NCBI GenBank assembly: GCA_965205595.1
Contig: CBDBHI010000057.1
Coordinates: 17,238 to 81,237 of the forward strand
Length of the DNA: 64,000 nucleotides
Source of the DNA: CATQHP01 sp965205595
GTDB taxonomy: Bacteria > Acidobacteriota > Terriglobia > Bryobacterales > UBA6623
Direction of reading: 5' to 3'
Part shown: positions 1 to 10,108 of the stretch, piece after piece
How the letters are laid out: each line of letters starts with the position of its first letter
How positions within the stretch are numbered: the stretch's first letter is position 1
Position numbers and translations under genes: made by a program
The notes under the pieces: generated by a model
The model's database searches: none
The model's input: the letters and a program-made list of their open reading frames with translations, nothing else
Told to the model about the DNA's origin: nothing

Positions 1-1
1 C

Positions 2-388
2 GAAGAGCAGGCGGAGAGCTTGTTCGGCGACCTTCTAGCGCTCGTGCAGAAACTGCAAGCCGGTTTCGATGCCCGACCCGATGTGATTGCCGCGACGGCG
101 CGCGCCAGACGCGAATTCAAACTGCCGAATCGCGCCATTGATGCCTTTACGAACGAGATGAACTTGCTGTCAATCAGTCCCCTCGCCATCTTCGACGCCG
201 CGCGCATTGGTCCTCAGGCGTCCGCCGCCGGCGGTGGGATGCGTTATGGAGTTGGCGCGGGTGTGCGCTTCGGCTTGGCGAGCCACGTGAATTTTGACAT
301 TGGGTACGCGTTTAACCCGGACGCGAAGCCGTGGGAAGGTCGCGGCGCTTTTTTCTTCTCGATGCGATTTCTCGAGTTGTTTCGCTGA
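2..388 (+). CDS. C-terminus of outer-membrane beta-barrel protein (partial)
   Basis: This frame is open from the left edge of the window, so the start codon lies outside it; about 128 residues are visible. The last 50 residues alternate hydrophobic and polar positions (RYGVGAGVRFGLA, NFDIGYAF, GAFFFSMRFLELF), as expected for final beta strands of an Omp85/BamA- or ShlB-like barrel. The protein ends in an aromatic-rich strand followed by Arg. Family-level assignment is inferred from this pattern only. It likely sits in the outer membrane. The next gene begins about 100 bp downstream on the same strand. Confidence 0.5.
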   Translation, partial: EEQAESLFGDLLALVQKLQAGFDARPDVIAATARARREFKLPNRAIDAFTNEMNLLSISPLAIFDAARIGPQASAAGGGMRYGVGAGVRFGLASHVNFDIGYAFNPDAKPWEGRGAFFFSMRFLELFR

Positions 389-495
389 GGCTGAAGCGGT
401 TCTAGCCGCTACCAAAATCGCCACCAAGCTCCCGCCAACGTGCGGGATGCCAAGCTATACTGACGGCGACCGATGCGCACCGCGTGTCGCCCGGA

Positions 496-3018
496 ATGAC
501 GTTGCAGCTAAAGATACTGTTTCTATTGGCCGGGGGCGCCCTAGGACTATTCGCACAACCGTTTTCGGCCGACGCGATCCGGTATTTCGAAGAAGAAGTT
601 CGGCCGACGTTGCGGACGCATTGCTCGAAGTGTCACAGCGACCAAGAGCGGACGAGCGGGCTATCGGTTGCTTCGCGAGAGAGTCTGCTGCAAGGCGGGA
701 ATCGAGGTGCCGCGATTTCGCCCGAGATGCGGGGCGGCGATAGCTTAATCTTGCGGGCACTGAGTCATAGCGGCTCGCTCAAGATGCCGCCGACTGGAAA
801 ATTGCCCAGTTCAAAGATCGCCGCAATCGAACGCTGGATTGGAATGGGTGCGCCCTGGCCCGACACTAATCTGGACGCGAAAATTAGCCAGGGCAAAAAT
901 CACTGGTCGTTCCAGCCGATCGAACGTCGCGAGCCTCCCGCCACGTCAAAGCCCGACTGGGCCAAAAACCCGATCGACCAGTTCGTCCTCGCGCGCCTCG
1001 ACGACGCGGGTCTGAGCCCATCTCCACAGGCAGCGAAGGCCACGCTGATGCGCCGTGTTCATCTCGACCTCACCGGGCTTTTACCAAAGCCTGAAGAGAT
1101 CGACGACTTTCTAGCAGATCACCGTCCCGACGCGTACGAACGCCTCGTCGACGGGCTGTTGGATTCGCCCCACTACGGGGAGCGCTGGGGACGCCACTGG
1201 CTGGACATCGCGCGCTATGCGGATTCCAACGGGTACAACAACGACGCGCCGCGCAAGATTTGGATGTATCGCGATTGGCTGATCGACGCGCTCAATCGTG
1301 ACCTGCCGTTCGACGAGTTCGTGATCGAACAGATAGCGGGCGACTTGTTGCCGAACCCAACCAAACAACAGATCGTCGCGACCGGTTTCCACCGCAACAC
1401 TTTGATCAACCTAGAAGGGGGAGTCGACTTCGAGCAGTACCGCGTAGAAGCCGTCGTCGATCGTGTCGACGTCACGGGCATGGCTTTCCTAGGGCTCACT
1501 CTCGGCTGCGCCCGTTGCCACGATCACAAGTTCGATCCGATTTCGCAGCGCGAGTTTTATCAGTTCTTTGCGTTCTTCAACAGCATCGATGAGCTGAGCG
1601 TCGGCGGGGGGAGCGATAGCGAGAATCGCTCTCGCGCCTACGAGCCTGTGCTCGAGTTCGGAACTCCTCAACAGTACGCTCGTGCCGCGGCGATTAAAGC
1701 GCAACTCAAAGCGATGCGAGCGGAACAAAAGGAGTACCAGACCGCGTTGCTCTCGAAACAGGCGGAATGGGAGGCCGGTTTGACCGAGCAGGAATTTGCG
1801 AGCCTGCCCGTCGGTGTCCAACGCATCCTCCGCAAGCCCCCGGAAGAGCGACATGAGCGGCGACTCAAATTCGTCGAAAACGCGTTTCTTGCGTCAGACG
1901 CCGGGATTCTAGAGCGCCGACGAGCCATCGCCGCGGTCACGAAACTGCTGCCCGATATTCCCAGCACGATGGTCATGCGCGAGCTTCGAGAGCCCCGCCC
2001 GACGCACGTCCTGCCGCAGGGCGAATTTTTGAGCAAGGGCGTCGAGGTTGAGCGAGCCACCCCGGCGGCGCTCCCACCGCTAGAAACCAAACAGCCAAGC
2101 CGACTCGACCTTGCCCGCTGGCTCGTCGACCGGCAAAACCCGCTTACCCCCCGTGTCACCGTCAACCGTATATGGAAACGCCATTTTGGCCAGGGCATTG
2201 TATCGACCGAAAATGACTTCGGAACTCAGGGCGAGCCGCCAAGTCACCCCGAATTGCTCGACTGGCTGGCATCGGAGTTCGTCGCAAAAGACTGGAGCCT
2301 CAAATCTCTCCATCGCCTGATCGTCACATCCGCTACCTACCGGCAGTCGTCAGAACACCGGCCAGATCTAGAAGGTAAGGACGACACGAACCGTCTGCTT
2401 GCGCGCCAAAATCGACTCCGAGTCGAGTCGGAGATCGTGCGCGATTTGGCGCTTTCCGCGAGCGCTATGTTGGTGCCAAAAATTGGTGGTCCCAGCGTAT
2501 TCCCGGCCCAGCCACCTGGCGTGATGATTCGCCGGCCATGGGTCGAGAGTGACGGCGAAGATCGCTATCGGCGGGGCATCTATACCTACTTTTGGCGGAC
2601 GAGCCCGCACCCGGGTCTAATGGTTTTCGACAGTCCCGATTCGCTGACGACCGCCACGAGCCGCAACCGGTCCAACACGCCGCTGCAAGCGTTGACCCTG
2701 CTCAACGACACCGGCTTTCATGAATTTGCGCAAGGTCTTGCGCGGCGCGTTTTGCGAGAAAAGCCCGACGCTGAAAATTCCGAACGCGTGGCTCACGCTT
2801 TTCGCGCAAGCCTGACGAGGGCGCCTTCCGATGCCGAACAAGCGAAACTTGAACGCCTAATCGCCAATCAGTTGGACGAATTTCGCAGCAACCCCAAGCA
2901 GGTCGACGAGGTGCTCACCCTCGACGTTGACGATCAGACCGACCCGGTCGAAGTGGCGGCATGGACAACCGTCGCCGGAGTTCTCATGAACCTCGATGAG
3001 TTCATCACCCGCGAGTAA
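496..3018 (+). CDS. PSCyt1-DUF1549-DUF1553 secreted cytochrome-like protein
   Basis: The protein has about 840 residues. An N-terminal signal peptide (LKILFLLAGGALGLFAQ) is followed by a PSCyt1 cytochrome-like domain with a CSKCH haem motif near residues 43-47. A DUF1549 domain contains the family hallmark GCARCHDHKFDP near residue 340, and a DUF1553 domain occupies the C-terminal half. Proteins of this architecture are expanded in Planctomycetota and Solibacter-type Acidobacteriota and are nearly always paired with DUF1501, as here with a 6-bp gap. Their substrate is unknown; roles in polysaccharide or sulfated-glycan use are suggested by genomic context. I prefer ATG 496; an in-frame GTG at 484 adds four residues. 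Confidence 0.92.
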   Translation: MTLQLKILFLLAGGALGLFAQPFSADAIRYFEEEVRPTLRTHCSKCHSDQERTSGLSVASRESLLQGGNRGAAISPEMRGGDSLILRALSHSGSLKMPPTGKLPSSKIAAIERWIGMGAPWPDTNLDAKISQGKNHWSFQPIERREPPATSKPDWAKNPIDQFVLARLDDAGLSPSPQAAKATLMRRVHLDLTGLLPKPEEIDDFLADHRPDAYERLVDGLLDSPHYGERWGRHWLDIARYADSNGYNNDAPRKIWMYRDWLIDALNRDLPFDEFVIEQIAGDLLPNPTKQQIVATGFHRNTLINLEGGVDFEQYRVEAVVDRVDVTGMAFLGLTLGCARCHDHKFDPISQREFYQFFAFFNSIDELSVGGGSDSENRSRAYEPVLEFGTPQQYARAAAIKAQLKAMRAEQKEYQTALLSKQAEWEAGLTEQEFASLPVGVQRILRKPPEERHERRLKFVENAFLASDAGILERRRAIAAVTKLLPDIPSTMVMRELREPRPTHVLPQGEFLSKGVEVERATPAALPPLETKQPSRLDLARWLVDRQNPLTPRVTVNRIWKRHFGQGIVSTENDFGTQGEPPSHPELLDWLASEFVAKDWSLKSLHRLIVTSATYRQSSEHRPDLEGKDDTNRLLARQNRLRVESEIVRDLALSASAMLVPKIGGPSVFPAQPPGVMIRRPWVESDGEDRYRRGIYTYFWRTSPHPGLMVFDSPDSLTTATSRNRSNTPLQALTLLNDTGFHEFAQGLARRVLREKPDAENSERVAHAFRASLTRAPSDAEQAKLERLIANQLDEFRSNPKQVDEVLTLDVDDQTDPVEVAAWTTVAGVLMNLDEFITRE

Positions 3019-3024
3019 TCGACT

Positions 3025-4479
3025 ATGACGCCTACGGAACAATCGCTCATCAATCGCACACGCCGCCATTTCTTCAGCAACTGTTTCGTCGGTCTCGGCA
3101 ACATTGCTCTAGGAGGATTGCTGAGTGATCAGCGGCTTTTTGGGGAGTCAACAGCGGCAGTCGAGAACCCGCTAGCGCCAAAGCCGGCGCATTTCAATCC
3201 CAAGGTCAAACGCGTAATTTACCTGTTTATGGCCGGAGCGCCCAGCCAATTCGAGACATGGCTGTGGCGGCCGAAGTTGGCTGAGCTTGACGGCCAGTCA
3301 ACCCCCGATTCATTCCTCGAGGGCAAGCGTTTCGCGTTCATGGAGCGCTTTACCAAGGACAAGCCCAAGCTCTTGGGACCCCAGCGGCAATTCCATCAGC
3401 ACGGTCAATCGGGCGCCTGGGTTTCAGATATCTTTCCGCACATGGCGTCAATCGTCGACGACATCGCGCAGATCCATTCGGTTAAGACGCCAAACTTCAA
3501 CCACGCCCCGGCCAAGCTCTTTTTCAACACCGGCTCGACGCGTTACGGACGCCCCAGCATGGGTTCGTGGATTACCTACGGACTCGGCAGCGAATCAGAG
3601 AACCTACCGGCCTTTGTCGTGCTGCGTACAGGCAAGCGAAACTTGATGGGCGGTACGAATATCTGGGGCAGCGGCTTCTTGCCGACCAGCTATCAGGGTG
3701 TCGAATTTCTCCGCACGGCCGATCCAATACCGAATCTGTCAAACCCTCCCGGTTTCTCAGCCAAGCTGCAGTCCGACCGCGTCGACGTCATTCGCGAGCT
3801 GAACCTCGCACGCCTCAGTGAAGTCGGCGATCCCGAGATCGCAACCCGAATCGCGTCATACGAGATGGCCCATCGCATGCAAACTAGCGGGCCCGAATTG
3901 ATGGATCTTAGCACCGAGAATCAGGCGACGCTCGAGATGTATGGGGCGACCCTCGGCGAATCGACCTACGCCAATAATTGCCTGATCGCGCGCCGTTTGA
4001 TCGAGCGCGGCAGCCGCTTTGTGCAGCTCTATCACACTGGCTGGGACCACCACGGCGGTCGCGAAAACAACCTCGCTGAGAGGCTAGACGAGGTCGCGCT
4101 CGACGTCGACCAAGCAACAGCCGCTCTCGTGAAAGACCTCAAGCAGCGTGGTCTTCTCGACGACACCCTGGTCATCTTTGGTGGCGAATTCGGCCGTACG
4201 CCGATGGGTGAAATCTTGGAATCTCCCGGACGGAATCATCACATCGAAAACTTCCCGATGTGGTTCGCCGGCGGAGGCATCAAGCCCGGCCAAGTGATCG
4301 GCGAAGTCGACGAGCTGGGCTTTTTCATTACCAAAGATCCAGTCGAGGTCCACGACGTTCAGGCAACTATCTTGCACCTGCTCGGGCTTGACCACGAGAA
4401 ACTAACCTTCCGCTACCAAGGGCGCAACTTCCGCCTTACCGACGTTGGTGGTCGCGTGATCGACAGACTGTTGGCGTAG
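3025..4479 (+). CDS. DUF1501 family exported protein
   Basis: The protein has 484 residues and belongs to the DUF1501 family, which is sulfatase/alkaline-phosphatase-like in fold. The N-terminus carries a twin-arginine-like motif (RTRRHFFSN) before a hydrophobic stretch, suggesting Tat export. Family landmarks include KRVIYLFMAGAPSQFETW, GWDHHGGR, FGGEFGRTP and the C-terminal LLGLDHEKLTFRYQGR. It starts 6 bp after the PSCyt1-DUF1553 gene and is surely co-transcribed, the classical pairing for these families. The biochemical activity is not established. Confidence 0.92.
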   Translation: MTPTEQSLINRTRRHFFSNCFVGLGNIALGGLLSDQRLFGESTAAVENPLAPKPAHFNPKVKRVIYLFMAGAPSQFETWLWRPKLAELDGQSTPDSFLEGKRFAFMERFTKDKPKLLGPQRQFHQHGQSGAWVSDIFPHMASIVDDIAQIHSVKTPNFNHAPAKLFFNTGSTRYGRPSMGSWITYGLGSESENLPAFVVLRTGKRNLMGGTNIWGSGFLPTSYQGVEFLRTADPIPNLSNPPGFSAKLQSDRVDVIRELNLARLSEVGDPEIATRIASYEMAHRMQTSGPELMDLSTENQATLEMYGATLGESTYANNCLIARRLIERGSRFVQLYHTGWDHHGGRENNLAERLDEVALDVDQATAALVKDLKQRGLLDDTLVIFGGEFGRTPMGEILESPGRNHHIENFPMWFAGGGIKPGQVIGEVDELGFFITKDPVEVHDVQATILHLLGLDHEKLTFRYQGRNFRLTDVGGRVIDRLLA

Positions 4480-4696
4480 GCGGCCACTCGGTCCGACGGT
4501 GCATGGTTTTTCGGTCGCTAGTTTGATTGGCTGCTATGGGACAAGCGAAGCGATCGACGTTATCGATTTTTTCGGGCCAAGCGGAGAGCTCGGCCTCGAG
4601 TTTTCGGTCTTCGGAGGACTGTTGCGCGGCCACAGCTACGGAGCTTCCGATTAGAAGTATCGCCGGCAAAACGAAACGGCTTATAGTCACTATCAA
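4436..4696 (-). CDS. Small putative exported protein (doubtful)
   Basis: This 86-residue frame begins with a convincing signal peptide (VLPAILLIGSSVAVAAQQ) and a plausible short mature part. It overlaps the 3' end of the DUF1501 gene on the opposite strand by 44 bp, and its last 25 residues are low-complexity Arg/Pro-rich, more like a shadow of that gene. It may be the remnant of a degraded secreted protein gene. No homologue is recognised. Confidence 0.25.
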   Translation of the reverse strand: MIVTISRFVLPAILLIGSSVAVAAQQSSEDRKLEAELSAWPEKIDNVDRFACPIAANQTSDRKTMHRRTEWPPTPTVCRSRDHQRR

Positions 4697-4753
4697 CTCG
4701 TGAATTTTCTAGACCGCCCCTCACGACTCAACCCAGTGTAGAATCAAGCCGTT

Positions 4754-7069
4754 ATGAAGACAAAGCTGCCGCTGGTCCTCATTCTCGTCTTTGCGACGAC
4801 GGCACTCAGCGCCCAAGAGCCCATCGAGTATTCCTACAACGACATCTATTCAGGTCAAGACGGCCACCGCTTCCAACCGACACCGCGCGAAGAATGCCGT
4901 AGCGTCATCTTCGACAGCAAGGGCGCCGTCTACAGCGTCGGAGTCCAATCGAATGGCTCCGACACTCTTAACGCGACCCGCCAGTTCATCTCACTAGGCC
5001 GCTGGCAAGGCGACCATTGGTCATCCATTGAAAAAGTCAGCGCCCATGACGGCTACGTCTATAGTCCCGCCGCCGCCGCGGATAGCAACGGCGGGCTCTG
5101 GATCGCCTGGACTGAGTTCAACGACGTCGAGCAAGACTGGGACGTCTACGCTCGCCATTGGGACGGCTCGTCGCTAGGCGCGATCTCGCGTGTCAGCGCC
5201 GGCCGCGGACCGGACCTGCGCCCAACGGTAGCGGTTGGCCGTGACGGCAAGCCAATCGTTGCCTGGGAAGCCGCTCAGCGCGGCTCAACCCGCATCGCGG
5301 TGGCAACCCTGTCCGGCGGTAATTGGGACGTCGAAATACTGACCGCGGACGAAGGATTTAACTTTCGCCCGAATCTTGCCGTGGCGAAAGACGGCACCGT
5401 CTGGCTGGCGCACGACCGCTGGGTTGACGGCGACTACGACGTATTCGTTAGAACCGCCAAGGACGGCGATTGGTCCGCTGAGATAGCGTTCTTTGCCTCG
5501 ACGGAAGACGAGCAGCGCCCGATGATCCGCTTCGCCTCCGACGGCACCGCCTGGATTCACGCCTCGAAACGCGTCGCAGGCGCACGCAAAAATCAACGCT
5601 TCGAGCTACCGAGCGCCGCCGCCGAGTTCGTCTCTAAAATGGCTAGCCTCGACGAATTTCAAATTGATGCGGGAGGCCGTTTCTGGTTCCTCAGGCAGTC
5701 GGCCTCATACGCGCCTGGAAACCCCGGCTATCGCGCCGGGCGAACCCCCACCTCTGCCGGTGCGTGGTACGACGGCACTAAACTTCAACCGTTCAATCTT
5801 GAGGTCGCTATCGGGTATCGCGCGCCGCGGTTCAAGCCCGACGGATCGTTCTGGCACGCCACCGACATGATGTTCTACCGCAAGGTGCTTGAGCCGGTTC
5901 GCGCCAATGTCCGGGGCGACGCGAAGTCCGGCCCGCTTGGTGAGACGAAACCCGCCAAGTCCCGGCCGGCCCACGTGCCGCATGAAACTCTGGAACTCGA
6001 TGGCAACACCTATACGCTTTACTACGGCGAGCTACACACCCATCTCAGCGAGCATCCGCGCGACCGGGAGATTGAGTTTTGGATCGACCGCTATTACATG
6101 AACGCGATGCAATCGGGAATTCTCGATTTTGGCGCGGCGTCCGACCACGATTGGCCGTCGATGACCAACTCGAAATACCGCATCGAGCAAGCCTACTCCA
6201 ACGTGCTTTCAGAAGAGGGCCGATTCGAGGGATTCACCAGCTACGAGTGGAGCGGTGACGCTGCGGGTCGACGCCGTTACGGCGATCGCACCATCGTCTT
6301 TTCGAAGCCCTACTCGGACATCTTTCGCATCACCGACCCAGAAAGCAACGAGGTCGAAGAGTTGCATCGCAAAATGGCCGCCGAGAACGCGGTCGACTGG
6401 GCGCACCACGTCGGCGCTCCGTGGGGCGTGATGGATTGGTCGAAACACAACCCGGTGGCTGAGCCGATCATGGAGATCACCTCCGGCCACGGCATCTACG
6501 AGACTTACGACAAGCCGCGCGCGGTGCCTGACTGGCTACGCCGCGCCCCTGCCGGGAAAAGCTCGATTCAAGACGGCCTCGCGCTCGGGAAAAAGTTCGG
6601 CTTCGTAGGATCAAGCGACCGTCACGACGGCATCAGCGGCTACGACACCGGCATGTTCGGAGTCTACGCCAAAGAGCTAACCCGCGAGTCGGTAGTCGAA
6701 GCCCTACGCAACCGTCGCAGCTTTGCCATTAGGGGCGGCGAGCCGGTGCTGGTCGACTTCAGCGTGAATGGCGTCTTCCAGGGAGGTGAAGTCGACCTCG
6801 GCTCGACCCCGCCGAGTCTTTCAGTAAAAGTCAAAGCCCAATCCGCGGTGACGAAGATCGAGGTCATCCGCAACGGCGAATACATCTTCACCCATACACC
6901 CAGCAGCGAGAGCAACGAAGCAGACTTCAGCTACCGCGACACCGAGCGTCAGAGGGCCGGAACCTACTACTACGTCAGAGTGTGGATGAAGGGCACGAAA
7001 CCAATTCTGCAATCAGGCCGAGGCAATACCGGAAAATACGCCTGGAGTTCGCCTGTCTGGCTGAAATGA
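4754..7069 (+). CDS. Secreted beta-propeller / DUF3604 (PHP-like) protein
   Basis: The protein has 771 residues. A signal peptide (LPLVLILVFATTALSAQ) precedes a repeat region of about residues 40-380 with BNR/propeller-like blades (GGLWIAWTEF, GKPIVAWEAA, GTVWLAHDRW, GTAWIHASKR). The C-terminal half resembles DUF3604, a PHP-superfamily metal-dependent hydrolase-like domain. Candidate metal ligands are GELHTH, AASDHDW, WAHHVG and SSDRHDG. The substrate is unknown; the domain is found in polysaccharide and sulfated-glycan loci. The gene stands alone, with ATG at 4754 and nothing obvious upstream except the antisense frame at 4436-4696. Confidence 0.85.
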   Translation: MKTKLPLVLILVFATTALSAQEPIEYSYNDIYSGQDGHRFQPTPREECRSVIFDSKGAVYSVGVQSNGSDTLNATRQFISLGRWQGDHWSSIEKVSAHDGYVYSPAAAADSNGGLWIAWTEFNDVEQDWDVYARHWDGSSLGAISRVSAGRGPDLRPTVAVGRDGKPIVAWEAAQRGSTRIAVATLSGGNWDVEILTADEGFNFRPNLAVAKDGTVWLAHDRWVDGDYDVFVRTAKDGDWSAEIAFFASTEDEQRPMIRFASDGTAWIHASKRVAGARKNQRFELPSAAAEFVSKMASLDEFQIDAGGRFWFLRQSASYAPGNPGYRAGRTPTSAGAWYDGTKLQPFNLEVAIGYRAPRFKPDGSFWHATDMMFYRKVLEPVRANVRGDAKSGPLGETKPAKSRPAHVPHETLELDGNTYTLYYGELHTHLSEHPRDREIEFWIDRYYMNAMQSGILDFGAASDHDWPSMTNSKYRIEQAYSNVLSEEGRFEGFTSYEWSGDAAGRRRYGDRTIVFSKPYSDIFRITDPESNEVEELHRKMAAENAVDWAHHVGAPWGVMDWSKHNPVAEPIMEITSGHGIYETYDKPRAVPDWLRRAPAGKSSIQDGLALGKKFGFVGSSDRHDGISGYDTGMFGVYAKELTRESVVEALRNRRSFAIRGGEPVLVDFSVNGVFQGGEVDLGSTPPSLSVKVKAQSAVTKIEVIRNGEYIFTHTPSSESNEADFSYRDTERQRAGTYYYVRVWMKGTKPILQSGRGNTGKYAWSSPVWLK

Positions 7070-7163
7070 AGCGGTCAAGGCAATAACCCGCACCTCTCCC
7101 AGAAGCACGGGCTTGTGGTCGGCTGTTCACACTGGTTTCGATCAGCAATCGACTCTCAACCCG

Positions 7164-8240
7164 TCAACGACCAACTCGTAGCCGCAACGAATGGACCGAC
7201 TGCTCGTCGCCTCGACCGTTGTCACGAATCAGCAGAATGGCATGGTCTCCGTTGTCCAGCCGTGGTCCGAGTGCGATGCCCTCATAATTTGAATATGTGT
7301 CTTCGAATGCCAGTTCGATCAATAGATGTTTCTCGACCGGCGTGAGGTCTTTCTTTTTCAGGCTCGATGCGAACTCAACCGTAGACACGTCAGTCGCGGC
7401 ACCCAAAACAACGTGATAGAGGCGAATGCGAGTCTGGGGCAACCCGTTGGAGTTACCCTGCAACACGTTTTCGAGAGCAATCAAGGAGTCATCGGGCAAA
7501 GTGGTCAGTCCCACCAATCGGCTCCCGGAGTGGCGAACGAGAGCCTCCGGCGATTCAATTATTGCTGCAATCGGATCGGTCACATAGACGTACTGGGCGA
7601 CGCCCTGCAGCCGCGAATCGAGAAGTTGTAAACGCACCGGGCTGCCCGCACTCGTGGTCGCCGGAGCGCCATCCACAGGCAACGCTCGCTCGTTAGCCAA
7701 CCAAAAACCACGACCGTCCGGCCGGGCGGCGATTGCCTCAAAACTGCGATTCAGCTCGGCATGTATGAATACCCCAAGCTGTCCGCCGACATCGGTGCTC
7801 GTTAGAGTCATCAAGCGTCCCGTGTCAAGCGAGTGCTGGTCGATGCAAGGCCCTGACTGGGTCGAGCCACAGTTCTCGTTTACGATAAAAATGCTGCTGT
7901 GTCCAAACCCGATAGCCAGATCTTCGCGATCTTTGAGCTCGCCTTCCAGTAGTGCCAAGCCGTTTGCGTCGCGCAATTGGAGCGCCGGTTGCGGAATAAC
8001 AGATTGAACCTCGCCGATTGAACGGTCGAGTTTGATTGAGAGTCGATGCAGGAGAGTTCCGGCGTCGCCGACGACCAGGTACTCGTCTTCGCCATAGTGC
8101 GCGATACCACTGAGACCGTTCGCGGGAATACCCCGTAGTTTGAAGTCGAACCGAGCAACATCGGTTACGGACAATTGGCTGCTCGCGCCCCAGCAGAGCT
8201 GAAGACAAGCCAGTAGTGCAAATAAGCGACTAATCCGCAT
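7164..8240 (-). CDS. Esterase-like activity of phytase family protein, secreted
   Basis: The product has 358 residues if started at ATG 8240, directly before a signal peptide (RLFALLACLQLCWGASS). The open frame continues upstream to 8555, but the extra 105 residues are low-quality and precede the signal peptide, so they are rejected. Motifs LSGIAHYGEDEYLVVGD, FEAIAARPDGRGFWLANE and YEGIALGPRLDNG match the 'esterase-like activity of phytase' (PF13449) propeller family. It is probably an extracytoplasmic phosphoester or ester hydrolase, with the substrate unknown. It is convergent with the DUF3604 gene and divergent from the sulfatase. Confidence 0.75.
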   Translation of the reverse strand: MRISRLFALLACLQLCWGASSQLSVTDVARFDFKLRGIPANGLSGIAHYGEDEYLVVGDAGTLLHRLSIKLDRSIGEVQSVIPQPALQLRDANGLALLEGELKDREDLAIGFGHSSIFIVNENCGSTQSGPCIDQHSLDTGRLMTLTSTDVGGQLGVFIHAELNRSFEAIAARPDGRGFWLANERALPVDGAPATTSAGSPVRLQLLDSRLQGVAQYVYVTDPIAAIIESPEALVRHSGSRLVGLTTLPDDSLIALENVLQGNSNGLPQTRIRLYHVVLGAATDVSTVEFASSLKKKDLTPVEKHLLIELAFEDTYSNYEGIALGPRLDNGDHAILLIRDNGRGDEQSVHSLRLRVGR

Positions 8241-8671
8241 TACAGCCAAGGATACTTGAGTTCGCCGCTGACACCCGCCTCGCTTTGTAGTTTGGCGATT
8301 TGAGAATTGCGATTGGGGTTTCGGGCACCCTACGCCCGAGTAGACTTCGACGCAATTTAAGGAGATATAAATATTTAAGCCCTCTTTCGGCTGTCGCCCC
8401 GCGTCGATGCTGCATCCATGGTCGCAATGCCCGAAAGTGCTATCGGCCCCCGGTCTGGAAACTCGGCAATAAGCGAGAGTTGAGTCGGGTCCTTTTGAGG
8501 ACTGATCAGCAGGACCCGATTCAACGTATTCCGGAAATCTGCTTCGCCACCGCACTCCCTGACGGTCGTGCCTCAGATTCTAGACTCGGGAATCTAGTCT
8601 CCAGGAGTTGCCGGCTCAGGACATTTTAGACGACACATCTAAACCCGCGGCGGCATTACAATGGCAGAACG
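8241..8671. other. Divergent intergenic region, phytase-like / sulfatase
   Basis: This 431-bp gap separates two divergently transcribed secreted-enzyme genes and should hold both promoters. An AT-rich patch around 8355-8380 (with ATATAAATATTTAAG) stands out from the GC-rich surroundings. A small inverted repeat, AGATTC...GAATCT, lies at about 8575-8595. Short open frames here have no family features and are not called. Confidence 0.4.
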
Positions 8672-10084
<1,413 letters not shown>

Positions 10085-10108
10085 CCTCCGGGCGAGGCGT
10101 ACCAGCTG

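Noticed and set aside
7164..8555. Long form of the phytase-like protein starting at 8555
   Set aside because: The extra 105 residues precede a clear signal peptide at ATG 8240 and have no domain character.
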